A stretch of 64,000 nt of DNA from NCBI RefSeq assembly GCF_900119735.1, contig NZ_FPJW01000002.1:124001-188000 (forward strand). Reading direction: 5' to 3'. This stretch comes from Marinospirillum alkaliphilum DSM 21637 (GTDB taxonomy: Bacteria; Pseudomonadota; Gammaproteobacteria; Pseudomonadales; Halomonadaceae). Within the stretch, counting starts at the first letter, position 1. Each line of letters starts with the position of its first letter. Below the pieces are notes generated by a model. The model was not told the origin of the DNA, did no database searches, and worked only from the letters and a program-made list of their open reading frames with translations. Both the position numbers and the translations under genes were made by a program. Below, piece after piece: positions 18,652 to 28,680 of the stretch.

Positions 18652-20166
18652 ATGACAGAAGCAACCTCTCAGGGTGAAGTGACCAGCCGCCTGCTGGAAG
18701 AAGACAACAAGCTGATGGCCGAGCGCCGCGCCAAGCTGGCCGCCCGTCGTGAAAAGGGCAATGCTTTCCCCAACACCTTCCGTCGTGATGCTTATGCCGG
18801 TGACCTGCAGCGGGAACTGGCTGACAAGAGCAAGGAAGAGTTGGAAGTACTGGGGCGTCGAGCCAAGGTGGCCGGTCGCATCCTGCGTATGCGCGGTCCA
18901 TTCATTGTCATTCAGGACGTCAGCGGCCAGATTCAGCTGTATGTCGACAAAAAGGGACTGAGTACCGAGCTGGCTGATGACATCAAAACCTGGGATCTGG
19001 GCGACCTGGTGGCAGCCGAAGGTGTGGTGCACCTGTCCGGCAAGGGTGACCTGTATGTTTACATCGAACAGTGCCAGTTGCTGACCAAGAGCCTGCGCCC
19101 GCTGCCGGATAAATTCCATGGTCTGGCTGACCAAGAAATGCGTTACCGCCAGCGTTATGTTGACCTGATTGTGAACCCGGAATCCCGCAGTCGCTTTGAA
19201 GTGCGCTCACGCATCATCAGCGGCATTCGCCGCTTCATGGAGCAGCAGAACTTCATGGAAGTGGAAACGCCGATGCTGCAGACCATTCCCGGTGGTGCCA
19301 CGGCCCGACCTTTCATTACTCATCACAACGCGCTGGATCAGGACATGTACCTGCGCATTGCGCCGGAGCTGTTCCTCAAGCGTCTGGTGGTTGGTGGGTT
19401 TGAGAAGGTTTATGAAATCAACCGTAATTTCCGCAATGAAGGTCTGTCCACCCGCCATAACCCCGAATTCACCATGATCGAATTCTACTGGGCTTATGCG
19501 GACTACAATGACCTGATGGACTTCACCGAAGCCTTGCTGAAAACCCTGGCAGAAGACGTGCTGGGTCAGACCCAGGTGCCTTATCAGGGTGAAGTTTATG
19601 AGTTTGGTCAGCCCTTCCAGCGCCTGACCATGAAAGAAGCGGTGCTGAAATACGGTGAAGGCATTCAGGTCAGTGATCTGGAGACCCGTGAAGCGGCAGC
19701 TGCCGTGGCACAACGTCTGAAGATTGAAGTGAAACCCATCTGGGGTCTGGGGCGCATCATCACCGAGATTTTTGAAGCGGTGGCCGAACACCAGTTGCGT
19801 CAGCCGACCTTCATCACCGAATACCCGGCGGAAGTGTCACCGCTGGCAAGACGCAACGACAGCAACCCGGACGTGACCGATCGCTTCGAGTTTTTCATTG
19901 GTGGTCGTGAAATTGCCAACGGCTTCTCCGAGCTGAATGACCCGGAAGATCAGCGTGATCGTTTTCTGGAGCAGGTGGCCGAGAAGGAAGCCGGTGATGA
20001 CGAAGCCATGTTCTTTGATGCCGACTACATACGTGCACTGGAATACGGCCTGCCACCCACCGCTGGTGAAGGCATCGGTATCGACCGGCTGGTGATGCTG
20101 TTCACCGACAGCCCATCCATCCGTGATGTACTGCTGTTCCCGGCCATGCGCCCGGAAGCTGAGTGA
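18652..20166 (+). CDS. lysS: Lysyl-tRNA synthetase (class II)
   Basis: Charges tRNA-Lys with lysine. The 504-residue protein has an N-terminal OB-fold anticodon domain (around [17 protein letters not shown]), then the class II core: motif 1 near [21 protein letters not shown], motif 2 [18 protein letters not shown] and motif 3 [15 protein letters not shown]. It lies three bases downstream of prfB and is probably cotranscribed with it. Confidence 0.97.
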   Translation: MTEATSQGEVTSRLLEEDNKLMAERRAKLAARREKGNAFPNTFRRDAYAGDLQRELADKSKEELEVLGRRAKVAGRILRMRGPFIVIQDVSGQIQLYVDKKGLSTELADDIKTWDLGDLVAAEGVVHLSGKGDLYVYIEQCQLLTKSLRPLPDKFHGLADQEMRYRQRYVDLIVNPESRSRFEVRSRIISGIRRFMEQQNFMEVETPMLQTIPGGATARPFITHHNALDQDMYLRIAPELFLKRLVVGGFEKVYEINRNFRNEGLSTRHNPEFTMIEFYWAYADYNDLMDFTEALLKTLAEDVLGQTQVPYQGEVYEFGQPFQRLTMKEAVLKYGEGIQVSDLETREAAAAVAQRLKIEVKPIWGLGRIITEIFEAVAEHQLRQPTFITEYPAEVSPLARRNDSNPDVTDRFEFFIGGREIANGFSELNDPEDQRDRFLEQVAEKEAGDDEAMFFDADYIRALEYGLPPTAGEGIGIDRLVMLFTDSPSIRDVLLFPAMRPEAE

Positions 20167-20201
20167 TACCAGCGACGAACCACTGCTGATTGGGTGCAAT
20201 T

Positions 20202-20238
20202 AAAAAAACCTGCTGATTCAGATCGGCAGGTTTTTTTC
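20202..20238. terminator. Bidirectional Rho-independent terminator
   Basis: AAAAAAACCTGC and GCAGGTTTTTTT form a stem around a short loop with T runs on both strands. It lies between the convergent lysS and ppx genes and serves both. Confidence 0.9.
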
Positions 20239-20254
20239 TTTCTGCTGGCGTCTG

Positions 20255-21766
20255 TCAGACGAAAATCAGCTCAAACCCCGCTGCCGCCTGCCAGGCCGCC
20301 TCCTGCTCCAGATCCGCACGCAGCAGCGGTTGATCCTGCAGCCAGCCTTCCGGGAAGGTGACCTGCATGCTCTCGCGGGTGGTGCTGTTGTTGATGCTGA
20401 TGCGAAAATCCAGCAAGGGTGTTTCCGGGCGGCTGTGGTGTAGTACCACGGCCAGACGCAGCAGGCGCGCCAGGCGTTGCAGCTTTAACTGATCCTCAGG
20501 GGTGAAAACCTTGAACTCAGTGACCGGGAACTTACGTCGATGGGCACGAATCAGCACTGCCAGCATTTGTTGTTGCAGGCGGGTGAAACCAGCCAGATCG
20601 GCATAACGCATCAAATAGGCGCCGTGTTTGTGATACTGGGTATGCGCCACACTCAAACCAATTTCATGCAGGCGGGCGGCCCACTCCAGCTTGTGTTGCC
20701 ATTTGGGTGCCATCAAACCCCAGGGCGAGGCTGTTTGTTCCAGTGCCTGTAATGCGGCTGTAGTGACAAAGTGACTCTGGTTCAGATCAACTTGAAAGCG
20801 CTCCTGCAACGCTCGCACGGTTCTTTCACGAATGTCTTCGTCGGTACCACTGCCCAGCAACTCATACAGCACCCCTTCACGCAGGGCACCATCGGAGTAA
20901 TGCATTTCGGTGATGCCGAGTGACTCAAAAAAGGCTGAGGTAATGGCCAGGCCGGCAGGAATCACGTTGACCCGATCCGCACGCATGCCGTAAGCCGTCC
21001 AGTGATGTGCCGAACCGGCTTTCAGCAGATCCTTCTCCAGTTCCTGAATGCCTTCCGGTGTCAGGGGAGCAAATTCACCCTTGCCAAGAATCTGGGATAG
21101 GGCTTTCAGGGTGCCAGAGCTGCCCTGAGCCAGTTGCCAGCCCATCTTCCGAAAGGGTTGCTGGATGTGCAGCAGTTCCCCCAGCGCAGCAGTGCGCGCT
21201 CGCTGATAACCGCGTTCGGTAACCTCGCCCCCGGGAAAATAACGTCCACCGTAACTGACACAGCCCATGTGCAGGCTTTCCAGTAATCGGGGTTCGGCAC
21301 CTTCACCGATGATGAATTCGGTACTGCCACCGCCGATGTCCACCACCAGTCGGTGGCCTTCCACGCGGGGTGTGGTGTGTACTGCACCGGCAAAAATCAG
21401 CCGGGCTTCTTCGCGGCCAGCGATGATTTCGATTGGAAAACCGAGAATGGCTTCGGCACGCGTAATAAATTCTTCGGCGTTATGAGCCGCACGCAAGGCG
21501 TTGGTGCCAACAATGCGAACCTGGTTTTCCGATAACCCCTGTAGAAAGGGAGCCATCATTTTCAGGCAGTCCAGGCCACGCTGCTGAGCTTCCTCGCTGA
21601 GCCAGTTGTTTTCATCAAGTCCGGCAGCCAGCTGCACTTTTTCACCCATGCGCCGCAGCAGGCTCAGTTCACCTTTAAGCCTGCGAGCCAGAATCAGGTG
21701 GAAGCTGTTGGAGCCCAGGTCTACGGCTGCCAGCATGGCGCCATCAGGAGGAAGTTCGTCGGCCAT
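20255..21766 (-). CDS. ppx: Exopolyphosphatase / guanosine pentaphosphatase
   Basis: Processively removes terminal phosphate from polyphosphate and may hydrolyse pppGpp. The 503-residue protein has the ASKHA phosphate-binding motifs DLGSNSFHLIL at the N-terminus and VDIGGGSTEFI near residue 150, the NALRAAHNAEEF stretch, and a C-terminal HD-like helical domain (ARLHEIGLSVAHTQYHKHGAYL). It is divergent from trxA over 173 bp, the same arrangement as in Pseudomonas. Confidence 0.95.
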   Translation of the reverse strand: MADELPPDGAMLAAVDLGSNSFHLILARRLKGELSLLRRMGEKVQLAAGLDENNWLSEEAQQRGLDCLKMMAPFLQGLSENQVRIVGTNALRAAHNAEEFITRAEAILGFPIEIIAGREEARLIFAGAVHTTPRVEGHRLVVDIGGGSTEFIIGEGAEPRLLESLHMGCVSYGGRYFPGGEVTERGYQRARTAALGELLHIQQPFRKMGWQLAQGSSGTLKALSQILGKGEFAPLTPEGIQELEKDLLKAGSAHHWTAYGMRADRVNVIPAGLAITSAFFESLGITEMHYSDGALREGVLYELLGSGTDEDIRERTVRALQERFQVDLNQSHFVTTAALQALEQTASPWGLMAPKWQHKLEWAARLHEIGLSVAHTQYHKHGAYLMRYADLAGFTRLQQQMLAVLIRAHRRKFPVTEFKVFTPEDQLKLQRLARLLRLAVVLHHSRPETPLLDFRISINNSTTRESMQVTFPEGWLQDQPLLRADLEQEAAWQAAAGFELIFV

Positions 21767-21939
21767 AAATTATCCGGAAAATTGTAGGAGTTGGCTGGAA
21801 AGCGAAAAGATAGCACCAAAAGCATTAAGTTTATATTTTTGCAGGCTTCAGGTGAGCAGAAGAGGGTGCTATGATAGTTTGCAATCAATTGATGAACGCG
21901 CATGCCTTAAGTTGTGCAAGTGCCCATGGAGAGCAGAAA

Positions 21940-22266
21940 ATGAGTTCCAACATCCTCAATACCACCGACGCCACCTTCGAGGACGATGTTCTCAAGTCTG
22001 AAATACCGGTACTGGTGGATTACTGGGCAGAGTGGTGTGGCCCCTGCAAAATGATTGCTCCGGTGCTGGAAGAAGTGGCCAGCGAATACGAAGGGCGGTT
22101 GCGGGTGTGCAAGCTGAATATTGATGAAAACACCGATACACCGGCCAAGTTTGGTATTCGTGGTATTCCGACCCTGATGATTTTTAAAGGCGGAAATACC
22201 GAGGCCACTAAAGTTGGTGCGCTGTCAAAATCTCAGTTGACTGCCTTTGTTGACGCCAATCTGTAA
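21940..22266 (+). CDS. trxA: Thioredoxin 1
   Basis: General cytoplasmic disulfide reductase. The 108-residue protein has the active site [13 protein letters not shown], the cis-proline segment [11 protein letters not shown] and the usual thioredoxin length. The open frame extends upstream, but ATG 21940 after GGAGAGCAG gives the standard N-terminus. It is located directly before rho, as in many gammaproteobacteria. Confidence 0.97.
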   Translation: MSSNILNTTDATFEDDVLKSEIPVLVDYWAEWCGPCKMIAPVLEEVASEYEGRLRVCKLNIDENTDTPAKFGIRGIPTLMIFKGGNTEATKVGALSKSQLTAFVDANL

Positions 22267-22282
22267 TCTTTCTTGTCATTCC

Positions 22283-22326
22283 GAACCCATGTGCAAAACA
22301 GGGATTAAAGTCTTGCACGTGGGTTC
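22283..22326. other. Long hairpin between trxA and rho
   Basis: GAACCCATGTGCAA pairs with TTGCACGTGGGTTC (13 of 14 Watson-Crick, one T-G) around a 16-base loop. No T run follows, so it is not a standard intrinsic terminator. It may stabilise the trxA 3' end or act in the rho leader. Confidence 0.6.
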
Positions 22327-22469
22327 AGTATCAGGCAAGATAGCTTTGCCTTGTGCAGTGTTGACACGATCAACACGGTTTTTCTCGGTACAATCACCGC
22401 ATCAGTCTGCATGAAGCAGATGTTACGGATACCGGCCTGCCCCGAATGCTTCAACAGCAATCAACTTGA

Positions 22470-22586
22470 ATGAACAGACAGCAAAACGCTCAGTCTACAT
22501 TTCCCGTGTGCAAGCCCGGTAAAAGCATCCACGCTCCGCCTCAACGGACATTACCTCTGGCAAGATCACCAAAACTACACACATGA
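22470..22586 (+). CDS. Candidate rho leader peptide
   Basis: A 38-codon frame starting [10 protein letters not shown] whose TGA overlaps the rho ATG as ATGA. It is preceded, with no gap, by the TGA of a 7-codon frame starting at 22446. rho itself has no visible ribosome site, so it could depend on coupling from this frame. E. coli rho also has a short leader frame (rhoL), but no sequence similarity is apparent and this frame too lacks a strong ribosome site. Treat as a hypothesis. The rest of the 22267-22582 region holds a hairpin and a short inverted repeat GTGTTGA/TCAACAC at about 22358. Confidence 0.35.
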   Translation: MNRQQNAQSTFPVCKPGKSIHAPPQRTLPLARSPKLHT

Positions 22587-23842
22587 ATCTGACCGAACTC
22601 AAGCAGAAATCCGTTTCCGAACTCATGGCCATCGCTGACGAGATGGGCATTGAAAACGTCGCCCGCTCCCGCAAACAAGACATCATCTTTGGCATTCTCA
22701 AACGCCACGCCAAAAGCGGTGAAGACATCTACGGTGATGGTGTTCTGGAAATCCTGCAGGATGGCTTTGGCTTTCTGCGCTCCGCCGACTCCTCTTATCT
22801 GGCCGGTCCTGATGACATTTATGTATCTCCAAGCCAGATTCGCCGTTTTAACCTGCGCAAGGGTGACACCATTTCCGGCAAGATCCGCCCACCCAAAGAA
22901 GGTGAGCGTTATTTTGCCCTGCTGAAAGTTGATTCCATCAACTTTGATCGTCCTGACAACGCCAAACACAAGATCCTGTTTGAAAACCTGACGCCGCTGT
23001 TCCCCAATCAGCGTCTGGTTATGGAAGTCGGTAACGGCTCCAGCGAAGATCTCACCGCCCGCGTGATTGATCTGGTTTCACCGATCGGTAAAGGTCAGCG
23101 TGGTTTGATCGTGTCGCCGCCAAAAGCGGGTAAGACACTGATGCTGCAGAATGTTGCCAACTCCATCAAACGCAATAACCCTGAATGCCACCTGATCGTA
23201 CTGTTGATTGATGAGCGCCCGGAAGAAGTGACCGAGATGCAGCGCACAGTCCGTGGTGAAGTGGTGGCTTCCACCTTTGATGAACCACCGGCACGCCATG
23301 TTCAGGTTGCTGAAATGGTTATCGAAAAAGCCAAACGCCTGGTTGAGCACAAGCTGGATGTCATCATCCTGCTGGACTCCATCACCCGTCTGGCGCGCGC
23401 TTACAACACGGTGATTCCCAGCTCCGGCAAGGTACTGACCGGTGGTGTGGATGCCAACGCACTGGAAAAACCCAAGCGGTTTTTTGGTGCTGCCCGTAAC
23501 ATCGAAGAAGGGGGCAGCCTGACCATTGTTGCTACCGCACTGGTGGATACCGGCTCCAAGATGGACGAAGTCATCTTTGAAGAATTCAAGGGCACCGGCA
23601 ACATGGAAGTGCACCTGGATCGTAAAGTGGCTGAAAAACGCATTTACCCGGCCATCAACATCCGTCGCTCCGGTACTCGCCGTGAAGACCTGCTGGCCAC
23701 CGAGGAAGAACTGCAGCGCATGTGGATTCTGCGCAAGCTGCTCAACCCGATGGAAGATGTGGCAGCCACTGAATTCCTGGTCGACCGTCTGAAAGACACC
23801 AAGACCAATATGGAATTCTTCGAGGCGATGAAACGCAAATAA
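22583..23842 (+). CDS. rho: Transcription termination factor Rho
   Basis: Hexameric RNA-dependent helicase that ends transcripts. The 419-residue protein has the N-terminal helical domain ([20 protein letters not shown]), the cold-shock-like RNA-binding domain (DGFGFLRS), Walker [13 protein letters not shown], Walker [17 protein letters not shown] with the Q-loop region, and the R-loop [17 protein letters not shown]. No ribosome site is visible immediately upstream. It is a very standard full-length Rho without insertions. Confidence 0.97.
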   Translation: MNLTELKQKSVSELMAIADEMGIENVARSRKQDIIFGILKRHAKSGEDIYGDGVLEILQDGFGFLRSADSSYLAGPDDIYVSPSQIRRFNLRKGDTISGKIRPPKEGERYFALLKVDSINFDRPDNAKHKILFENLTPLFPNQRLVMEVGNGSSEDLTARVIDLVSPIGKGQRGLIVSPPKAGKTLMLQNVANSIKRNNPECHLIVLLIDERPEEVTEMQRTVRGEVVASTFDEPPARHVQVAEMVIEKAKRLVEHKLDVIILLDSITRLARAYNTVIPSSGKVLTGGVDANALEKPKRFFGAARNIEEGGSLTIVATALVDTGSKMDEVIFEEFKGTGNMEVHLDRKVAEKRIYPAINIRRSGTRREDLLATEEELQRMWILRKLLNPMEDVAATEFLVDRLKDTKTNMEFFEAMKRK

Positions 23843-23891
23843 AGGCGGTGTTGTAATACGGGTCTGCTACGGCGGTGCCCGCAGACGAGGA

Positions 23892-23986
23892 CGGCGGCTT
23901 GGCACTGACAGGCTGTCTGCAACAAGGATGTTGCAGCAGAGCTTACAGGGATGTATTCACGCGTCCTGTTCAGTGACAAGCCGCTG
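23892..23986. repeat. Structured intergenic inverted-repeat element
   Basis: The outer arms 23894-23912 and 23965-23984 are complementary over about 19 positions with one mismatch and one bulge. Inside lies a perfect 7-bp hairpin (CTGCAAC/GTTGCAG, 23917-23936), then the unpaired segment 23938-23963 (GAGCTTACAGGGATGTATTC and the following CACG). I recall similar GAGC-TACA-GGA-GTATTCACG elements as scattered intergenic repeats in gammaproteobacteria, but only one copy lies in this window. Confidence 0.6.
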
Positions 23987-24060
23987 CCCAGCAGCCAGGG
24001 AATACTTTACGAGCGGCCTCTTGCCCGTATCCAGCACCTATCTTCAGAATCAGTACCATC

Positions 24061-24086
24061 AGGCAAGCCCGAAAGGCTTGCCTTTT
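24061..24086 (+). terminator. Rho-independent terminator before ubiD
   Basis: AGGCAAGCC and GGCTTGCCT form a perfect stem around a CGAAA-type loop, followed by TTTT. It probably ends rho transcripts 220 bp after the rho stop and just before ubiD. Confidence 0.8.
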
Positions 24087-24111
24087 GCACACCAAGAGGT
24101 CTGAAATCCCG

Positions 24112-25638
24112 ATGATTTACAAGGATTTGCGTGACTTTATTGATCAGCTCGAACAGCGAGGCCTGCTCAAGCGGGTGACGCAGGAAGTTGATCCCTATCT
24201 GGAAATGACTGAAATTGCCGACCGTACCCTGCGTGCCGGTGGTCCGGCGATTCTGTTTGAAAACCCCAGAGGCCATAAGATGCCGGTACTGGCCAACCTG
24301 TTTGGCACACCGGAACGGGTTGCTCTGGGGATGGGAGCTGAATCCACTGCTGCCTTGCGTGAAATCGGCAAGCTGTTGGCCTTTCTGAAAGAGCCTGATC
24401 CACCCAAGGGCATGCGTGATGCCTGGGAAAAACTGCCCATCTTCAAAAAAGTCCTGACCATGAATCCCAGGGTGCTGAGCAAGGCACCCTGTCAGGAGGT
24501 GGTGCTGGAAGGGGATGATGTTGATCTGTACCAATTGCCGATCATGCACTGCTGGCCGGGCGATGCGGCACCGCTGGTGACCTGGCCACTGGTGATCACC
24601 CAGAACCAGAAAAAAGGGCGTGAGAACCTCGGCATTTATCGCCAGCAACTGATCGGTAAGAACAAACTCATCATGCGTTGGCTGGCCCATCGTGGTGGTG
24701 CGCTGGATTATCAGAAATTCTGTCGTGAAAATCCCGGTCAGCGTTTCCCGGTGTGTGTAGCGCTGGGTGCTGACCCTGCAACCATTCTCGGCGCGGTTAC
24801 GCCGGTGCCGGACACCCTGTCTGAATATGCTTTTGCCGGTTTGTTACGTGGCAGCAAAACCGAGTTGGTCAAATCCATCGGTTATGAGCTGCGGGTTCCT
24901 GCTTCGGCTGAAATTGTGCTGGAAGGTTACATCGAGCCGGGTGAAACCGCGCCGGAAGGCCCGTTTGGAGACCACACGGGTTATTACAACGAAGTGGACC
25001 ACTTCCCGGTGTTCACCGTGGAGCGCATCACCCGTCGCAAGGATGCCCTGTATCACTCCACCTATACCGGGCGTCCACCGGATGAACCGGCCATTCTGGG
25101 TGTGGCATTAAACGAAGTGTTTGTCCCGATCCTGCAAAAGCAGTTTCCGGAAATCACAGATTTTTATCTGCCGCCGGAAGGCTGTTCCTATCGTATGGCT
25201 GTCGTGACCATCAAAAAGCAGTACCCCGGCCATGCCAAGCGTGTGATGCTGGGCGTGTGGAGCTTCCTGCGCCAGTTCATGTACACCAAGTTTGTGATCG
25301 TCACCGATGATGATATCAATGCCCGAGACTGGAAGGATGTGATCTGGGCCATCACCACCCGCATGGACCCGGCACGGGATACGGTATTGATTGAAAACAC
25401 TCCCATTGATTACCTGGACTTTGCTTCACCGGTTTCCGGTCTGGGCTCCAAAATGGGAATGGATGCCACCAACAAGTGGCCGGGTGAAACCACCCGTGAA
25501 TGGGGTACTGCCATCACCATGAGTGATGAAGTGAAGCAGCGCGTTGACAGCATCTGGGATCAACTGGGTCTGGATCAAGCAAGCCCGGATCAAGCAGGCC
25601 TGCAACAGCAAGGATCAGGGAGTAGTAACAAGTCATGA
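24112..25638 (+). CDS. ubiD: 3-octaprenyl-4-hydroxybenzoate decarboxylase
   Basis: Prenyl-FMN-dependent decarboxylase of ubiquinone synthesis; it needs the flavin prenyltransferase UbiX. The 508-residue sequence aligns end to end with E. coli Ubi[60 protein letters not shown] and the [15 protein letters not shown] region with the acidic catalytic residues. ATG 24112 is chosen over an upstream in-frame ATG because it matches the family N-terminus. The stop overlaps the fre-like gene as ATGA. Confidence 0.96.
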   Translation: MIYKDLRDFIDQLEQRGLLKRVTQEVDPYLEMTEIADRTLRAGGPAILFENPRGHKMPVLANLFGTPERVALGMGAESTAALREIGKLLAFLKEPDPPKGMRDAWEKLPIFKKVLTMNPRVLSKAPCQEVVLEGDDVDLYQLPIMHCWPGDAAPLVTWPLVITQNQKKGRENLGIYRQQLIGKNKLIMRWLAHRGGALDYQKFCRENPGQRFPVCVALGADPATILGAVTPVPDTLSEYAFAGLLRGSKTELVKSIGYELRVPASAEIVLEGYIEPGETAPEGPFGDHTGYYNEVDHFPVFTVERITRRKDALYHSTYTGRPPDEPAILGVALNEVFVPILQKQFPEITDFYLPPEGCSYRMAVVTIKKQYPGHAKRVMLGVWSFLRQFMYTKFVIVTDDDINARDWKDVIWAITTRMDPARDTVLIENTPIDYLDFASPVSGLGSKMGMDATNKWPGETTREWGTAITMSDEVKQRVDSIWDQLGLDQASPDQAGLQQQGSGSSNKS

Positions 25639-26393
25639 CACTGTCAACAACAGTGATGGGCAGTAACAAGGCACCGATCATCTGCACTGCACAGATCACC
25701 GACGTACAGCGCCTGGGGCTGGATGTGGATCGGGTGTTACTGAAACCGGATCAACCGCTGGATTGGCAAGCCGGACAGTATCTGGAAATTGCTGTGGGTG
25801 AATCCGTCTGGGCACCTTTTTCGATTGCCTGTGCGCCAGGTGCAGAGCAGCTGGAGCTGCATATCCAGTACCTGCCAGGCCGTGAAACCTCAGAAGCCAT
25901 TGCGGCACTGTTACAGCCAGGCCAGACCCTGCGTCTGCGTGTGGCTTCCGGTGACTGTTTTCTGGCGGGCACTGATCGCCCATTGTTGCTGGTGGCTGCG
26001 GGCACCGGTTTTGCACAGATGAAAGCCATTGTTGAAGCGGCCTGGCAGCAAGGTTGGCGCTCACCGATTACCCTCTACTGGGCTGCGCGTAATGCTGCGG
26101 GTTTGTATGCCTTGTCCCAGGCGCAGGCCTGGCAACAGGAGCACCCGGGCTTTACCCTGATCCCGATGGTGGAGCTGGCCGATGCCAGGTGGCAGGGCCG
26201 TGTTGGCCGCATTACCGAAGTGCTGGCGGCTGATTTTATCGGCAGTGATGTTGCTGCCCGGCTGGAAGGCTTTATCAGTGGCTCACCGGCCATGGTGTAT
26301 GCGGTGGAGGATCTGCTGATGAGTCGTGGCATGGCCCCCAAAGCCCTGCACAGTGATGTGCATGCTTATGCACCACGGGACTATTTATCGTGA
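25635..26393 (+). CDS. fre: NAD(P)H-flavin reductase (Fre-like)
   Basis: A ferredoxin-reductase-fold enzyme of 252 residues that uses NAD(P)H to reduce free flavin or a partner protein. It has [11 protein letters not shown] and PFSIACAP (flavin-binding region), [19 protein letters not shown] (nucleotide binding) and a C-terminal [13 protein letters not shown]. In E. coli fre likewise follows ubiD. There is no iron-sulfur domain, so it is reductase only. The ATG overlaps the ubiD stop. Confidence 0.9.
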   Translation: MTLSTTVMGSNKAPIICTAQITDVQRLGLDVDRVLLKPDQPLDWQAGQYLEIAVGESVWAPFSIACAPGAEQLELHIQYLPGRETSEAIAALLQPGQTLRLRVASGDCFLAGTDRPLLLVAAGTGFAQMKAIVEAAWQQGWRSPITLYWAARNAAGLYALSQAQAWQQEHPGFTLIPMVELADARWQGRVGRITEVLAADFIGSDVAARLEGFISGSPAMVYAVEDLLMSRGMAPKALHSDVHAYAPRDYLS

Positions 26394-27121
26394 CAGTGCC
26401 AGGCCCGGTATTGATCACTGGTGCTGCCCAGCGTAGCGGTCTGCACCTGGCCAAGGTGCTGTTGGCACAAGGCCAGCCGGTGATTTTCAGTTATCGCACT
26501 CACAAACCGGGTGTGGATGAATTGCTGGCGCTGGGGGCGGTGGGCATCCAGGCGGACTTTGCCTCGGATGCCGGTATTCTGGCACTGGCCACTGCAGTGA
26601 AACAGCAGGCTTCCGGCTTGCGAGCCGTCATTCACAACGCATCAGACTGGGCGTTGGATGGAGAGGATGCCCAGGCAGCAGCAGCGGTGTTCCGGCAGAT
26701 GTTTCAGGTGCACCAGCAGGCGCCGTTTCTTCTGAACCTTGAATTGCAACCCTTGCTGCTGGCTGAAGTTGAACGCAGTGGCCAGATGACGGACATCCTT
26801 CACATCACTGATGATGTGGTGCGCCGAGGTTCTGACCAGCATGCCGCTTATGTGGCCAGTAAGGCTGCCCTGCAAAACCTGACATTGTCTTTTGCCAGCC
26901 GTTTTGCCCCTCACATCAAGGTGAATGCCATTGCACCGGCTTTGCTGGCTTTTAATGCCGGTGATGATGCCGCTTACCGTGCCAGAACCCTGGCCAAATC
27001 CCCGCTGGGCATCGAACCGGGTTTTGCCGTATTAAGCCAGACGGTGTTGTTTCTGCTGCAACAGCCTTACATGACAGGTGCCATTCTGCCGCTTAATGGC
27101 GGACGGCATGTGAAAGCATGA
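26390..27121 (+). CDS. folM: Dihydromonapterin reductase FolM (SDR family)
   Basis: A 243-residue short-chain dehydrogenase that reduces dihydromonapterin (and weakly dihydrofolate) with NADPH. The cofactor motif is modified to LITGAAQRSGLHLAKVLL; PVIFSYRTHKPGVDEL, AVIHNASDW, YVASKAALQNLTLSFA (catalytic Tyr-x3-Lys) and [10 protein letters not shown] match E. coli FolM closely. The start overlaps the end of fre by ATGA-type coupling. The 3' end overlaps the convergent TraX-like gene by 29 bp. Confidence 0.93.
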   Translation: MTVPGPVLITGAAQRSGLHLAKVLLAQGQPVIFSYRTHKPGVDELLALGAVGIQADFASDAGILALATAVKQQASGLRAVIHNASDWALDGEDAQAAAAVFRQMFQVHQQAPFLLNLELQPLLLAEVERSGQMTDILHITDDVVRRGSDQHAAYVASKAALQNLTLSFASRFAPHIKVNAIAPALLAFNAGDDAAYRARTLAKSPLGIEPGFAVLSQTVLFLLQQPYMTGAILPLNGGRHVKA

Positions 27122-27890
27122 CCACCAACAACAGATGGCCGGGATAAAAACTCAGCCATAACCAGCGGGGCAGGGGTGGCATATAGCCCTTCATTCTCTG
27201 CAGTCGACCACTATTTTTTACGCCCAGCAGGATGAAAGCCAAAGCCAGCAGGCTACTGAAGGTCGGTAATCCAAAACTGTTCAGCCCCAATCCCACAAAT
27301 CCGGTCAATACCACACTGCCAATCAGGCTCTGCGAGCTGCTTGCCGGTTGCTGCATTAGCCAGAACACCAGCACCAGACAGGGTACCAGAAGGATACCTG
27401 GCAGGCCGTAATCCAGCCAGGGAGCAACCAGCCAGGCCAGCAGCAATGCCAGCGCCATTCCCAGCCAGTGCAACAGGTCCGGCCGCCAGCCGGGTTGTTG
27501 TGCAAGAGCCAGCAGGTGTTTCAGACCACTGCCCAGCAACAGGCCAGCGGCCAGGGTGAAACACACGTTCAGCCAGGGGTAACTCAGCGGAATGCCAATC
27601 ATCAGGGCATAAACCGGTTGTGCCACCAGCCCGATCAGCAGGATGCGTCCGGCGTACAGCAGAGGACTGCGGGTATGAAACAGCAGGTGCCAGGCCAGCA
27701 TGGCCGCAAAGAGTGGGAAGGCCAGGCGACCAAAGGTGGCGGCCAGCCAGTAATGATCAAGATTGCCTGGATGCAGGTAACGGGCCAGGTGGTCAGCCAG
27801 CATGCTACTGATGGCCAGCCAGCGAGCGGGATGAATCCAGTGGCTTTCAGGTGGTTTCGGGATTGCTGTCAGCATGGGATGAGTGTACAT
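27093..27890 (-). CDS. TraX family integral membrane protein
   Basis: A 265-residue protein with seven to eight hydrophobic segments and the TraX-type N-terminal signature [13 protein letters not shown] followed by [17 protein letters not shown]. The family is named for the F-plasmid pilin acetylase but is common on chromosomes with no conjugation genes, as here; acyl transfer is possible but unproven. ATG at 27890 or 27875 is equally plausible. It is divergent from the PAS chemoreceptor. Confidence 0.8.
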   Translation of the reverse strand: MYTHPMLTAIPKPPESHWIHPARWLAISSMLADHLARYLHPGNLDHYWLAATFGRLAFPLFAAMLAWHLLFHTRSPLLYAGRILLIGLVAQPVYALMIGIPLSYPWLNVCFTLAAGLLLGSGLKHLLALAQQPGWRPDLLHWLGMALALLLAWLVAPWLDYGLPGILLVPCLVLVFWLMQQPASSSQSLIGSVVLTGFVGLGLNSFGLPTFSSLLALAFILLGVKNSGRLQRMKGYMPPLPRWLWLSFYPGHLLLVVMLSHAVRH

Positions 27891-27943
27891 TCAGACGCTT
27901 GTCGTTCCCTACCTTTATATTCTACCCGGATAGGTTTTTTACC

Positions 27944-28642
27944 ATGAGTTCAGAAGAATATCTGCAGGACACGGATCAGCTTGCCTCTGATGACACTGCC
28001 CGTATCTATGAAAGTATTGCCAATCGGATGAACGGCTTTCTCTATCGTTGCCGCAGTGACAAGAGTTACACCATGGTAAATATTGCCGGTGCTGTGAAAA
28101 AGGTAACCGGCTACTCTGAAAAGGATCTGCTGGGCAACCAGCGTTTGTCCTATATGTCTTTGATCCATCAGGATGATACTGCTGCCGTGGATGCTGCCGT
28201 GGAGCAGGCCATCAAGAGCAAGGGCAACTGGAATGTTGACTACCGCATCAAGCGGGCTGATGGCAGCATCCAGTGGGTCAACGAGCATGGTGGTCCGGTA
28301 TATGAAGCATCCGGCGAGCTGGCCTATCTGGAAGGCATCATTGCTGATATCGGTGATCGCAAGGCTCAGGAAAGCATTCGCCGCCAGAAGATGGAAAGTG
28401 TGGGTGGCACCAGTAACCAGATCATCAGTCAGACCCAGAAAATCCTGCAGGTTCTGAAAACCCTGAAAATGCTCAGCCTGAATGCCAGCATCGAAGCGGC
28501 GCGTGCCGGTGAAGCCGGACGTGGTTTTGCAGTGGTGGCGGATCAGGTCAAGGAACTGGCTGATGAAACCGGCAAATCAGCCCAGTCCATCACCCAACTG
28601 ATGGGTGAACTGGAAGCCAAGCTGTCAGAAGCCAGCGAATAA
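27944..28642 (+). CDS. Soluble PAS-domain chemoreceptor (mini-MCP)
   Basis: A 232-residue cytoplasmic protein with a PAS domain (residues ~20-145, including [21 protein letters not shown] and a PAC end [14 protein letters not shown]) joined to a very short methyl-accepting signalling tip ([20 protein letters not shown] then [18 protein letters not shown]). There is no transmembrane helix. The tip is the conserved CheA/CheW contact hairpin, so it should report to a chemotaxis cluster located elsewhere. Shine-Dalgarno ATAGG precedes ATG 27944. Confidence 0.88.
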   Translation: MSSEEYLQDTDQLASDDTARIYESIANRMNGFLYRCRSDKSYTMVNIAGAVKKVTGYSEKDLLGNQRLSYMSLIHQDDTAAVDAAVEQAIKSKGNWNVDYRIKRADGSIQWVNEHGGPVYEASGELAYLEGIIADIGDRKAQESIRRQKMESVGGTSNQIISQTQKILQVLKTLKMLSLNASIEAARAGEAGRGFAVVADQVKELADETGKSAQSITQLMGELEAKLSEASE

Positions 28643-28680
28643 CCGACAAGGTTATCCACTGGCTCATTACCCGTAGGTTG

